Of a stretch of DNA of 64,000 nucleotides, positions 23,596 through 35,761 are shown in pieces (position 1 is the stretch's first letter; the number at the start of each line of letters is the position of its first letter). Origin of the DNA: Humulus lupulus (Eukaryota; Streptophyta; Magnoliopsida; Rosales; Cannabaceae); contig NC_084795.1 of NCBI RefSeq assembly GCF_963169125.1, positions 140,343,766 through 140,407,765 on the forward strand, in the 5' to 3' direction. A model generated the notes under the pieces. That model had not been told where the DNA came from. It ran no database searches and was given only the letters and a program-made list of their open reading frames with translations. Both the position numbers and the translations under genes were made by a program.

Positions 23596-25453
23596 TGTTG
23601 GTATTAAATATGAAAATTAGGTTACATAGCGGAATGAGATCTTTTAAAAAAAAATACTAATACCAATCACGATCATATCAAACACAAATGGATTAGAGAT
23701 TACCTCTTGTAGCCTAGCAAGATTCCACAAATCGTTTTGTATAAATATTCGATCTTCTTATCCTTATTCTGAAAGCGCACACCTTGATCTTCAAAAACAT
23801 TTCCTCAAACACACAAGGACGTGTGTGGGCACGTAGGATTCAAAAAGTTGATTTAGAACTCGCTAGATGTTCTCAACACATGAAATCTAAGGAGTTTTGA
23901 TAAGAGAGAGTATGTTGTGAATAGATTTTCAGGTTAAGAAAAATCTATCTCATTCTTCCTCCTGAAAGTATCATTCTTTCAGTATTATAAAGATAATTAA
24001 CTTAATTAATTAATCTTTATTTTATTTAAACTAAACCTAATAATTTATAACCTATTTAAATATTTAATTAAATTAACAAATAAATTTAAAATTCAAAATC
24101 CCAAGGATACTTTTATCTCAATGTGGCGCCACACACTCACTGCACAGTGAGTGTGTCGTGTGCCACTATTATGGTTCTCCCTAATTTTCTCATTTAATTT
24201 ATTTAATATAATATGTTTATCCCAAAATAAATATTACTTAATTCAAAATTAACTTTATCTTAAAATGTCAGTTTTAAATATATGAATAAATATCTTATTG
24301 TAAATAAGATAAATGTTAATCTCTCTTTATATTAATCCAAATATGATTAGTATTAATTTTAACATATGATTTTTCAAAATAAAAACTATATAGTTACGTA
24401 ATTAATTAATTCATAATTAATCAATTGCCCATAACTATCACATAATTATTTCTTGCCCTGGAAAATTAATTTCTTTGCAATTAAGTCCTCTCAATAATTT
24501 TTTTTTTTTGACACCCATACCCTTGAGAGTGTAGAACAGAGGTGATCTGGGGAACATGGACCTAAATTTCAAAGCTCCAATAAACTAGATTATTAATTAA
24601 ACTATTTAATCTAATAATCTTATTTATTAATTCCATAATTACTCCACTATAAATATGGAATTGCACTCTAAGTATTTATAGATTTACATTTACAGATTTT
24701 TCTCTTATAGTCCATTGATATAATCAATAAATGTAGTTTTGTCCTCCATTTATTGGTTCGTTAATTAGAGCTGATAAAGATTACCGTTTTACCCTTCTAA
24801 ATACCTCTTGATCCCTAAGTACCATTAATTCACTAAAAAATAATTAATCTATAATCAAATTATAGATTTGAGCTCAATAACTATTCAGTTCAAGAATTAA
24901 CCCTTAAGGGAACTAATATTCGATCCGTTAGAAAAGTACGAATTCCATTATTGTAAATCGTGTTCCCAGCCATTCATGATATTGAATCTCAAAAATGAAA
25001 GTCCTTAGCCTCATTATACTAAGAAACTTTGACAAGTGAATCAAAAGATCCAATAAACACAAATAGGAGTTCATGAATACTAAAGATTTAGACTGATCTA
25101 CAAATGATCATCTATTATCAGAAGAAGTAAATTTTTATGTCGAACGACAAGTTTATAAAAATAATTAATTATCATCGGTCCTGTCATACATAATCTCTAT
25201 TATATACAACATCTTTACTAAGATGTCTATCCACATCAGTAATCTGAATCTAGATCACTTGCTTCCTCTATCCTTAGTAAACCGCACTAGTAACCATTCA
25301 TTAAAGATTCCACACTTTAATATGTTCCTTACTATTTTATTCATTATATATTATCTTAATTTCTCGTACTAATACAAGATCATATTCTCATGAATGAATA
25401 AGGAATTTTCTTGATATTAATATATAATTAATTCAAACAATAATTATAATATC
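23596..25453 (-). repeat. 5' LTR of copia C, main part
   Basis: The LTR starts TGTTGGTATT on the plus strand beside its PBS. It is interrupted at 25453 by copia B and resumes at 48314, ending CCTAACA at 48388, for about 1.93 kb in total. It is related in layout to the A and B LTRs but is a distinct family. The coding region of C is not in the window. Confidence 0.8.
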
Positions 25454-27049
25454 TGTTGGAAAAACTTATACAGGATCTTTATTTATTTTCATGTATATCT
25501 AATATTAAACAAATTAATACGAGATATCCTAAAACATGTTTCTAAAATTGAATTCAAAGATAAACAAATAATATCATACTTACAGTATACGCAGCGGAAT
25601 TAAAGAGTCCTTCCTTCAGTTTCTCTAACTCTTGTATCCTTTCTGTCGCAGAGTATTATTAAGAAACTGAACCGATCTTCTATTTTCTTCACAATCTTCC
25701 AATGTATCCTTAGAACCACCTAGACTAGTGTGGGAAATTCTCAACACATGAGATAGATATAGAGAGAAGAAGAGAAAAAAATAACAAAGAGGCTTAGAAA
25801 AGGACTTGTGTTTAGAGAGAATCTAAAGCTATCAGAAAATCTGACTTAAGACTTATCAAACTTCTTTTTGACTTCTCTATAAGCACTCCTTTTATAGACT
25901 CAATTAGGCCATTTAATTTAATTAAAAAATCAATAAAATAATAGATATTTTGAAGCCCTAGGTCGAAATTATCATGGGCTATAGGCCCGTGAAATTTCCC
26001 ATTTGATTATAAGCCCATTGAAATTAAAATCAAGGCCTGTACTATTTTCTATTGATTTAATTAATTAAATAATTATTTAAATCCTTTATCAAATTAATTA
26101 TTTATAATTTGAACCTTGATTTAAACTTATTTATTAATTTAGATACCAATTTATCTTAATTAATAAATCTGCCATAATTTCTCTTTTCTTCTCAAAATTA
26201 CACAACTCTGTGAAACTATCCAAAATTGACCTGGTCAACTTTGATAATTCTAATTGATGATTAAATCAATTAATTGAGACTATCTAGATGATTTTATCCA
26301 AGGTACAATGGGGACCATGGGCCTATGAAATCAAGCTCCAATAAGTTATCATAAATCTAACAAATAAATTTACTAACTTATTAATTCCTCGTGACTCCAC
26401 TATAGACTTGGAATTGCACTCTTGAATTCATAGAACGCTCTATAACAAATATAGATACGCAATTAATTATCCATTGTTACAACCATAATTGTCACTCAAT
26501 CCTCTATAGACGGTCTACAATGAGATAGGACTAAAATACCGTTTTACCCCTCATTGTATTTTATCCTTAAAACACTTAGTTCCTTGTAAATGATATTTCA
26601 GTAAACTAATTTAATTACTAAAATGAGATCTCTATCATTTAACACCTTGAACCAAACTAAAAGGAAACCATCGTTTCACTTCTTCATCAGAAGCTATAGA
26701 TGTTCATATATATGATTAACACTCCCACTCAATTATACTACCGAGTTCCCAAGACGTAAGTATGGGCAAGTCCGTAGGGTAAGCTGGTAACGAACAAGTC
26801 AAAGAACTCAAATAATATAATCAGTTAGAATACTAACCACTCAGAATTGAGATTGAATTGACCTATGGTCAACTATATGATATGACTAGAATAGATAATA
26901 ACGATATGTTTACTTATCTTATCAACTGTCAATATCATTCCAGTCCGATGTAACAAATACATCTGATCTTATCTACTTTGCTAATGTTCTGGAAAGAACA
27001 TAACACTGTAATGTGTAAGTAGATCATATCGTAGATTGGCAAGTCAGTG
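25454..27049 (-). repeat. 3' LTR of copia B, inner part
   Basis: This is the reverse complement of the copia LTR and starts TGTTGGAAAAAC on the plus strand. It is cut at CAGTG (27045-27049), the target duplication of E, and resumes at 39680. The minus-strand TATA box is at 25888-25896. Confidence 0.93.
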
Positions 27050-27845
27050 TGTTGACGCCATTTTTCGTCAACCGTAAAAGAAGAGCACGTAAACAACAAA
27101 CAGTGATGGCCAATATAAATATGATAATACAAAACACAATTTTTACGTGGTTCAGCAGTTAAATCTTCCTAGTCCACGAGTCTTTGTTATTAAACTCAAG
27201 ATGATCTCTGAAAATTCTTCAAGTATGAATTCTTCAGAGTTTTCTCTCAAGATTCAGAGATTCGGTCCCTTACAATGGTGCATGTCCTCTCTATTTATAG
27301 AGAAGATTGCAGAATACTATCCCACATATTTCGGGTAGTTACTCTTTTTGTGCAAATAAATCAAATGGCCTTAAATGCCTGTAATCCGATATAAAAGGAA
27401 ACGTCCCCTGAAGACCAGGGGGCGTATAACTAATCAAATAATATCCCATGATTTTAGGGGATTTACAGTAATAAATGTAGACCACGTCTCTTATAGACAA
27501 CACTTTAAGATATTCAAGGTTATTATCATATATCACCAAGGCCTTATTCTCCCAGGTCTCACATCAACTTTCGAGCTAATAACATCTCTCGAGGTCACAT
27601 GGCTTTCGAGATCATACGCGCGTCAAGCTCGGAACCCATGATCCGAGGTCATCCCTGAGGACAGATGCATCTCGGGAGCTACCCTTCGAGATCGAGTGGA
27701 TTTCGAGGCCACCATATTCAAAGTCATCTCAGCTTCGCAGGCTCGATGTCTAATCTTGGAACATACTTCATACTTTACGAGTTCATTCACTGCGAATCCA
27801 GCTTTCGGGGGCACATTTATCATGGCTCGAAATCTGGGTATAACA
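27050..27845 (-). repeat. 3' LTR of Tat element E
   Basis: The plus strand runs TGTTGACGCC to GGGTATAACA over 796 bp. The minus-strand TATA box CTATAAATAG lies at 27291-27300. It differs from 38879-39674 at about 21 positions, roughly nine of them C/T or G/A changes at CpG sites. Confidence 0.95.
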
Positions 27846-27860
27846 TCTTGCCCCCTCAAA
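27846..27860 (-). other. Polypurine tract of Tat element E
   Basis: The minus strand reads TTTGAGGGGGCAAGA directly against the 3' LTR. Confidence 0.85.
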
Positions 27861-28115
27861 AGTATTTGTTCGAATCCTAAGAGAAGGAAACTTTTGAACT
27901 ACTTTCTTCGGGAACCGTAACGTCACACACTTGAGAATGGACACGCGTCAATTGGACATTGCTCATTTATGGTACTTGAGTACCTTGGAAACCTGCCCAC
28001 GATCATTCGTCTGCCACCTTTTCGGTACCCTCATGTCATCGACCCTTGACCGTTGGATTTCATGAGGATTCTGGCCAATGGCCCAGATTAATCCTTTTTA
28101 TCACTTTTTTCCCTT

Positions 28116-28122
28116 TATATAT
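28116..28122 (+). promoter_or_regulatory. Candidate antisense promoter (TATA box) of element E
   Basis: TATATAT within CCCTTTATATATTC lies about 210 bp upstream of a splice donor and about 715 bp upstream of the antisense gene ATG. A pyrimidine-rich stretch follows. It reads opposite to the LTR promoters. Element D has a minus-strand TATA box in the matching place (56637-56645). Confidence 0.55.
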
Positions 28123-28327
28123 TCAAGGTCTTCTTCTTCCTCTTATTTTACACGCATCAGAAACAATAAAGGGAAGGGACGAAACCAGAGGCCATCCCAG
28201 AGAACTTCTTTCTTGTGCATGTTCTCTCAGCCGAAAAAACAAAGGACCTCCGGTTTGTTCGAGTCCGTGAGCTCATATTTGCAGCCTCTCCTTCAGTCAG
28301 CAATTTCTTTGCAATCGCCATTATTGT

Positions 28328-28831
28328 GTAAGTGTCCAATCTTTGTTTTCCCTTATCCCAGTTTTTGTTCATACTGTTCTTGTTATCTCTGTGAATGTAC
28401 TAGTTTATTTTCTTAGTACAATACATTAGGGAATTCTTATCCAATAGGCTTTTATGTTTTAAGTTTCCATACTGGGTTTATATCACTGGTTCATATCCAG
28501 TTTTGATGTTTGAGCAAGATCTCTGTTTTCTGGGTTTTAAAATTTTAAAAGACGTTTTTTGTACACCAAGATATCGGGTATAAAACCTTGGCCTTGACAA
28601 ATTCACGATACCCAAGATTACCTTTTCTGGTCATCCGCCACTCTTTTTCCCATGATTTTTGGGATTTTCAAAAAAAAATTCCACTCTCCTCTGTTTCTCA
28701 TGGAACGCACGTTCTGACTCTTTAATAAGGGTCTTAGTCTCGAGCTTGTTTTGTTCCTAAACTCCGAGCTTGTCCTGTCAAGCTCGTAATTCTTGCATGC
28801 ATGGCCCTCACGATTTTTTCTTTCTCGCTAG
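28328..28831 (+). other. Candidate 5'-UTR intron of the antisense gene
   Basis: A consensus donor GTAAGT at 28328 pairs with an acceptor in a T-rich tract, TTTCTTTCTCGCTAG, ending at 28831. The ATG of the long open frame begins at the very next base. Exon 1 would run from about 28150 to 28327. The open frames at 28046-28416 lie in this leader and are not needed. Confidence 0.55.
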
Positions 28832-30366
28832 ATGTCACAAAATCTGGAAAGACGGTGGGGGTCATTGCTGGCAATCCCTTATTCGCCAAAAACCCCGAGC
28901 CCGGAGTCGCTGTTCGCTCGGAATCAACGTCGAATTCGTGAGTACGAGCTTGCGCGCGAGCAGGAGGATATTCGAGCTCATTATCGCCGCCAAATAGACG
29001 AGGTAATAGAGAAGAAGAGGAGAACTCTTCGGGAGGCCCTTTATCCAGAGTCCAATTTAGGGCCTAGGCTGATCCCCCTCGACCCCGCATTAAAGGTTAC
29101 CATCGCGTATAGTCCAGGAGAACTCCAATTTTCATTGATGGGGGAGCCTTCTTCCTCGCAGTCGAGGAAAAAAATCTTCGAGGCCGAGCACTATTGGAGC
29201 TCGGTTACCTCGACAAGTCAGATAACTGACATTCTGGCCCTCCATGGCCTCAGGTTGTCAAGTTCCTTGAAGTGTCGAGCTCCGGCCGCTCACGAACGAA
29301 GCTGTTACGCCCCCGGGGACAGTGACAACAGGCTGAGATACGCAGCATGGAGCCAGGAACACATGAAGGCAGGGGCGATGTTGCCTTTGAAGTCTTTTTT
29401 CAAGGACTTCACGGATTTTGTTGGGTTGGCCCTGTTCCAGCTCAACACCAATTCTTACAGGGTCCTGTCAGCCCTAAGGTCGTTATACCACGAGCTAAAG
29501 TGGGAAGGACCTTCACCTCAGGAGATTTTATATCTCTTTTGTCTGAAAAGCAACCCCTCCCAATCTCAGGGAGGAGATGGTTTTTACTACCTTTCGAGCT
29601 ATCCCAAAGAGAAAAAGGTCGTTGAAGATCTCTTTAATCATCCACCTGATTTCAAAAAAGCCTTCTTCTGGACAGACGGCCTGTCCCCGTCTCGATGCTA
29701 CTCATTCAGGCGGATTCGTAAGTATTCCAGTTTTCTTTATCTCTGTGCTCGGGTTTTGGTTTGTACTTAGTTAAAATGTGTCTTATTTTCCAGCCAATTT
29801 TCAACGTCCTACCCCCAACGTCACGATGAAGGAGCATAGAGAGACCCTGCTCCAACTTCCTTACGGCCGGAGATCTCTCTCGTACCTCTTACATGAGAGT
29901 AAGCTCCGAGCTTGCGGGCTCTTGGGAGATGGCCAGTCCACCTCAGACTGGTCCAACAAGAAGTATGATCATTGGGAGCAGGTGCCTTTGCCCACAGGTA
30001 TCCTCCCCCCGAGGAGAGAGGTGAGGTCTCCACCCTCAGCTCGCCGAAGGAGTCCACCATCGGGGAATGAAGCTAATGACAAAGCCTCGAGTTCAGACTC
30101 GGATGAAGGTAAAGCCATCCTTACCTCAAGAATGTGGTCCCCCACCTTATTAAAGCATAAACCCGATAGGTTAGTTTCATGCCCGTATGATAGATACCAC
30201 TTCTACTTATGGACTTGGGTAGACGATCGAGTTCATAGGTTTGATAGTTGGCTCGAGAAGTATGACACCATGTATACTTCAGATGAGGTGTGGAACGGGA
30301 TAGCTGTCCAATATGGGACCAACGATTATAGGGACCTTTCGAGGTTGACGTCCACCTATAGGGAAG
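28832..30366 (+). CDS. Antisense gene of Tat element E, N-terminal exons
   Basis: The first coding exon (28832-29717) starts MSQNLERRWGSL with a charged helical stretch. At about 29369-29548 it has LPLKSFFKDFTDFVGLALF, QLNTNSYRVLSAL and WEGPSPQEILYLF, the pattern of the plant family named putative gypsy type transposon (Pfam PF04195). A GTAAGT donor at 29718 and a TTTTCCAG acceptor at 29793 remove a 76-bp intron and keep the frame (phase 1). The next exon carries NFQRPTPNVTMKE and a serine-rich acidic stretch. It can end at 30108 (AAG/GTAAAG) or 30366 (AAG/GTACTC); both are in phase with the acceptor at 30526. If unspliced it ends at TAG 30443. The gene lies between integrase and the 3' LTR, opposite to pol. 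Function unknown. Confidence 0.7.
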
Positions 30367-30526
30367 GTACTCCCCCCGCCTCTTCTGAAGATGGGGGAAT
30401 TTCATGGTCCCCGAGCTCTAGTTCGGGGGAGAGTTCCAATTAGGTCTTTCTTTACTTGGTTTTTTTTTTCTTTTTTATTTTCCAAGCTTATTATCATTAT
30501 GTCTAACTTCGATTGGAACTGTGCAG

Positions 30527-31561
30527 GTGCCATGGATCCCGATCTCGACGCTGTGCTTTTTAGTGATGAGGGAGCTGGACCTCAGAAGAGTAAATGTCCG
30601 AGAGCTTCGCGGAGGTCCAACTGACCATCCAAGGTCCCCAGACGCCTCGAGAAGACCCCAACGGCTCAGGCTACTGTGAGCACAACCGAGGAGCTGATTG
30701 TCCAGGTTGATGCGTCTGGTTCAACCGCGCCCGTCTCGCTTCCTCCGACCGACACTCAAATAACAGTTGGCCGGCCCCCGAAGAAACCTTCCATCTCCAA
30801 GGTTCAACTGCCGACGGCCCGACCTCATATTGAGGAGTTCGTGCTTGACGGCTCCGCTGGGACCCAAGGGGCTGTGCTTAGCTCGGACGTTCTCTCTCGA
30901 GTGGGTCATAGTTTTTCTAGCTTCAGTGCCGACCATTGGGACCTCGTGCACAAGGCCTCGGACTGTAATACTCTTTATGATAAGAGTATTGAACTCACTG
31001 CCGCGGTAGCCTTCGCAACTCTCCTTTAACTGTTTGTGTCTCAGCTCGCGATCTAATTCGTTCTTTGTATTTCAGGCCCTTGTCATTTCAGCACAGCTTA
31101 ATTATAAGCTGACCAACGAGGTGCACACAAGTATGTCTCTGGCCCAAGAGTCGAGGGATCTCCAGCTTAAGATGGTTGATGAACTCAAGGACTCGAAGAC
31201 CGAACTTGAGAAAGTGAAGACCCGTCTCGCGGAGCTGGAGAAGACTAACGCTAAGCTTGAAGAGGAGACAGCTACTACTTTTGACATCATGGAAGGCGAG
31301 AAGGCCCGCCTCCTGAATGAGTTCAAAGAGCAGAAGGAGAAGGCGGTAAACCAGGCCATGTACAAAATTTGGGTTGACAATGCCGACCTCGATACCAGCT
31401 TCCTGGGTCCTCTCGAGGCCAAGTATGTAGAGCGGTGGAGTGCCCATCTTGAGGCGAGTGAAGCCGCTCGAGAGGCTGCTCAGAAGGATAGTCATGCTAT
31501 TCGTCCTGGGGGGTCTAGTGTCGTTGACGTCGGAAAAGCCAAGGGAACTGCTCCTTCTTGA
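30527..31561 (+). pseudogene. Antisense gene of Tat element E, C-terminal exons with one stop
   Basis: The exon from 30527 (acceptor GTGCAG) reads AMDPDLDAVLFSDEG and, after an in-frame TGA at 30622-30624, stays open as PSKVPRRLEKTP and onward. It can be spliced at 31006 (GCG/GTAGCC) to the acceptor TATTTCAG ending at 31075, in phase 0. The last exon, 31076-31561, encodes ALVISAQLNYKL followed by a long heptad-rich coiled coil (ELEKVKTRLAELEKTNAKLE, about 31205-31264) and ends at TGA. Coiled-coil C-termini are usual in this plant family. With the introns removed the whole model is about 721 or 807 codons, and only the TGA interrupts it. Confidence 0.65.
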
Positions 31562-32029
31562 TTCTTACCTCGGGGCTGCGTCCCTCTATTGTTTGTAACT
31601 ATTTTTATTTATGCTCGTAGGGCTAATACAATTTTTTTTTATTAACTTACATATGCTTTACATTTCTTGGCTCGAAATATTTTGCATATTTTATATGAAT
31701 GAGTTTTTTATGTTTATTTCTTCATACAAACATAGTTGGGATTTAGGCTCGAAACTCGATGCATCCACGCATTGTTTGTTCGACTTATCTGCTTCCAATC
31801 TCGTTATTCATCAAGGTCGGATATTACTTTAACCATGAACTCGAAAGTACTTGTATGGTATGTAATGTGAATTTTTTAGTTATATCTTATTGCTTAGTTA
31901 CTTTTTCTCATCCTCGGTTATCTCCCCGAGGTTATGAGTTTGAAACTATTTTTCTTTAAGATATTCCAGCCTCGATCTCGACTTATTTCGAAGTAGGTTT
32001 AAATTCCAACTCATCGATTAGTTTTAGCT
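31562..32029 (+). other. Downstream region of the antisense gene, no gene seen
   Basis: This AT-rich stretch lies between the antisense gene stop and the tandem array. The short open frames at 31611-31959 have no domain. It may hold the 3' UTR and poly(A) signals of the antisense transcript, but I see no clear signal. Confidence 0.5.
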
Positions 32030-32430
32030 GGTTTGTTCCAAACCTATTAAGTTTGCACATCTGGTTAAATCCAAACGTTATTATCTTTTGATAATTTGGT
32101 TGTCCAAACTTTCTAAGCTCGCGTATCTGGTTACATCCAAATACTTTTATGTTTTTGATAATTCGGTTGTCCAAACTATCTAAGCTCGCATATCTGGTTA
32201 TATCCAAATACTTTTATGTTTTTGATAATTCGGTTGTCCAAACTATCTAAGCTCGCATATCTGGTTATATCCAAATACTTTTATGTTTTTGATAATTCGG
32301 TTGTCCAAACTATCTAAGCTCGCGTATCTGGTTATGTCCAAATACTTTTATGTTTTTGATAATTCGGTTATGTCCAAACTATCTAAGCTCGCGTATCTGG
32401 TTATATCCAAATACTTTTATGTTTTTTTTT
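32030..32430. repeat. 67-bp tandem array in the 3' untranslated region of E
   Basis: Units begin with GATAATTCGGTTGTCC at 32090 (variant), 32157, 32224, 32291 and 32358, exactly 67 bp apart, giving five units. A more diverged unit lies at about 32030-32089. The last unit has a 2-bp insertion and ends in a T-run. Hypervariable tandem arrays after integrase are known in Tat-lineage elements and can seed satellites. Confidence 0.92.
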
Positions 32431-32458
32431 TTTTATTTCAATGGTATATATACCAATA

Positions 32459-32473
32459 ATGCCCCCTTAATAT
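32459..32473 (-). other. Internal polypurine-like tract after integrase of E
   Basis: The minus strand reads ATATTAAGGGGGCAT about 160 bases after the integrase stop. Element D has CTTGGGGGGCAT in the matching place (56103-56114). It is separate from the PPT at the LTR. Confidence 0.5.
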
Positions 32474-32629
32474 CCTATGAGTGTGACCATAGGTTATTAA
32501 ATTAAGAGAGATTGCAAAAATAAAAAGAGATAACATATTGAACGAAATAGATCTTTATTTGATGGAATTCAAAAGCAGACAAACTACTACAGATAATCAA
32601 TCATGGTTACAAGCAACACACTTCCTACA

Positions 32630-35053
32630 CTACTGATAGTAAGGTCTAAGGTGTTCGCCATTCCATGCTCGCGGTACCAGGCTCCCATCCAATCTCGCCA
32701 GCTTGTAAACATCGGTCCGGATGACTGACTCTATCTGGTATGGTCCTTCCCAATTCGTTCCGAGCACACCAGCTGCCGGATCTCGTGTTGCCAAAAATAC
32801 GCGTCTTAACACCAGATCTCCCACACCGAATCTTCGATCTCGAACCCTTTTGTTGAAATATCTAGTAGCTCGTTACTGGTAGGCTGCGTTCCTTAGCTGA
32901 GCCTCGTTTCTCTTTTCTTCAATCAAGTCTAAGGTTTCTTCGAGATGAGTGTGGTTTGAGTCTTGGTTGTAAATTTGAGTTCGGATCGTTGGGATTTCGA
33001 CCTCAATAGGCAACATAGCCTCACATCCGTATGCTAGAGAGAACGGGGTGTGCCCCGTTGATGTTCGAGTCGTGGTTCTATAACCCCATAGGACTTGGGG
33101 AAATTCTTCGGGCCAACGTCCCATTGCTTCCTCCAACTTCTTCTTCAGAGAACTTTTGAGAGTTTTTTTCACAGCCTCGACCTGGCCATTCGCTTGAGGA
33201 TGAGCTACTGATGAAAAACTCTTTATTATGCCGTTCTTTTCACAAAAGTCGGTGAACAAGTCGCAATCGAACTGGGTTCCGTTGTCGGATACAATCTTCC
33301 TCAGCACCCCATATCGGCACACGATGCTTTTTACTACGAAATCAAGGATATTTTTTGAAGTTATAGTTGCCAACAGTTCAGCCTCCGTCCACTTCGTGAA
33401 GTAATCCATGGCGACTACACCATATTTTACTCCACCTTTGCCAGTCGGGAGAGAGCCTATGAGGTCGATGCCCCATACCGCGAAAGGCCATGGGGAAGTC
33501 AACATGGTCAGCTCGGATGGTGGAGCTCGGGGAATCGTGGTGAATCTCTGGAATTTGTCGCATTTCTTCACGTACTCGAAAGAATCTGTTTTAATAGTTG
33601 GCCAGAAATATCCTTGGCGTATGATCTTCTTGGACAGGCTATGCCCCCCGGTGTGATCTCTGCAGAACCCTTCATGAATTTCTTCAATGATCTTCTTAGC
33701 TTCGGGCGGGGTTACGCACCGAAGTAACGGCATGGAATATCCCCTCCTGTATAGCTTTCGGTCCAAAATGGTGTAACGGGGAAGTTGATACATCAATTTT
33801 CGAGCCTGGTTCCAGTCTCTTGGAAGGACTCCGTTCTCGAGATATTCAACTATTGGGGTCATCCAGGTAGGTTCTGTTTCGATTATACACACATCTTCCT
33901 CCTCTGGATCATTAATGCTAGGTGCTGATAGGTGTTCTATGGGCACAACGTTCAGTTCTTTATTTTCAGCGGATGTGGCGAGCCGAGCTAAGGCATCTGC
34001 ATTTGAGATCCGTTCGCGGGGAACCTGTTCGATTGTATAAAATTCGAAACACTCCAATGCGGATTTTGACTTTTCCAAATAAGCTACCATTCTCGTGCCG
34101 CAAGCCTGGTATTCTCCCAAGATTTGATTTACCACGAGCTGGGAATCACTATAGCAATGTACAGCTCTAGCTTTGAGCTCCTTTGCTATACGAAGTCCCG
34201 CGAGTAAAGCCTCGTATTCAGCCTCATTATTCGACGCTTGGAAACCAAATCTCAAGGCAGAATGAAATATGCTTCCTGCGGGGGTAACCAAAATGACCCC
34301 TGCCCCCGCTCCATTTTCGTTTGATGAGCTGTCGACGTAAAGTTTCCACAGCTCGTGGGCCGGGGTTATTACCTCATCGTCGGCTACGCCAGTACATTCC
34401 ACTATAAAGTCCGCCAACGCCTGTGCCTTAATGGTCGTTCTCGGGTGGTAGGTGATCTCGAACTGTCCGAGTTCAACTGCCCATTTAAGAAGTCGACCTG
34501 AAGCTTCTGGCTTAGACAAGACTTGCCTAAGTGGTTGATCAGTCAACACATGGATGGGATGTGCTTGGAAGTAGGGGCGGAGTTTACGAGATGAATGAAT
34601 TAGACTGAGCGCGAGCTTCTCCATCAATGGGTATCTTGACTCTGCCCCCAGTAATATTTTACTGATGTAGTAAACGGGTCTTTGCACCTTCTCTTCTTCT
34701 CGAACGAGCATTGCGCTTATTGCGTGTTCGGTGGTTGAAAGGTATAGGTACAGTATTTCTCCCGTTTCAGGTTTTGACAGGATGGGTGGTTCCGCAAGGT
34801 GCTTTTTGAGCTCCTGAAAGGCCAGCTCGCATTCCTCCGTCCATTCAAATTTCTTACTTCCTCTCAATAAGTTGAAAAAAGGAAGACCACGGTCCGTAGA
34901 TTTCGAGATGAATCTGCTTAGGGCTGCCATCCTGCCAGTCAAGCTTTGGACATCTTTGTGCCTTCGAGGTGAGAGCATGTCAATCAGGGCCTTGATCTTG
35001 TCGGGGTTAGCCTCGATTCCACGAGAGTTCACAATAAAGCCCAGGAATTTTCC
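32630..35053 (-). pseudogene. pol: Element E RT end, RNase H, archaeal-type RNase H and integrase
   Basis: The segment begins after an in-frame TAA at 35056-35054 with GKFLGFIVNSRGIEANPDK. It contains the gypsy RNase H/connection region (FEWTEECELAFQELKKHL, YYISKILLGAESRYP) and then a second RNase H with LYVDSSSNENGAGAG (about 34305-34345), NNEAEYEALLAGL and CYSDSQLVV. The integrase zinc domain (GFCRDHTGGH to KKCDKFQRF, about 33670-33545) has phenylalanine in place of the last cysteine. The core keeps GIDLIG, VSDNGTQFD and GQVEAVKK with D, D and E (about 33465, 33280 and 33178). A TAA at about 32873-32871 replaces a likely CAA. The C-terminus, WNGEHLRPYYQ, then runs to 32630. The frame is continuous with the upstream segments. 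Confidence 0.92.
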
Positions 35054-35761
35054 TTAAGACACCCCAAAAGTGCACTTCTGAGGATTTAGCTTCATGTTGT
35101 ATTTCCGGAGTACGCCGAAGCACTCTTCGAGGTCATCAACATGGTTCTTGTTGAGTTGAGATTTGACAAGCATGTCATCGACATAAACTTCCATGTTGTT
35201 TCCTATTTGTTCTGAAAACATCATGTTCACGAGCCACTGATATGTGGCCCCAGCATTCTTGAGCCCGAATGGCATGACATTATAGCAGTATAGCCCCTTA
35301 TCCGTGATGAAGCTCGTATGTTCTTGGTCGGGGGCATGCATGGGAATCTGGTTATATCCAGAATAGGCATCCATGAAGGACATCAGGCCATGCCCCGCCG
35401 TGGCATCCACGAGCTGGTCAATCCTTGGCAACAGAAAACAGTCTTTCGGGCAAGCTTTGTTGAGATCTGAGTAGTCAATACAGGTTCGCCACGTCCCATT
35501 GGGCTTTGGGAGCAACACCGGATTGGCTACCCAGTCAGGGTAAAAGGCATCCCTAATGAATCGGTTTGCCTTTAACATGTCAACCTCCTCCTTTAGTGCT
35601 TTCTTTCTATCTTCATCCAGCTGTCTTTGCTTTTCTTGCTTCGGGGGGAAGCTTTTGTCTATATTCAGTGCGTGGCTTGCTATAGTCGGACTTATTCCCA
35701 CCATGTCCGAGTGCGACCACGCGAAGACATCCTGATTTTTCTACAAAAAGCAAATTAATTG
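35054..35761 (-). pseudogene. pol: Element E reverse transcriptase core
   Basis: This segment follows a TAG at 35764-35762, with a second TAG at about 35740, and is in the same frame. It has FAWSHSDMVGISP, WVANPVLLPKPNGTWRTC and motif A FMDAYSGYNQI (about 35345-35380). PFGLKNAGATYQ and the catalytic YVDDMLVKS (about 35168-35195) follow. It ends with KCTFGVS at TAA 35056-35054. RT motifs are complete, so the RNA-copying domain is damaged only by the stops on both sides. Confidence 0.92.

Noticed and set aside
28046..28416. Open frames upstream of the antisense gene of E
   Set aside because: They lie at the promoter and leader and cross the candidate splice donor at 28328; no domain was seen.
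32030..32430. CRISPR-like array
   Set aside because: The 67-bp units are contiguous without unique spacers and sit in a plant retrotransposon.
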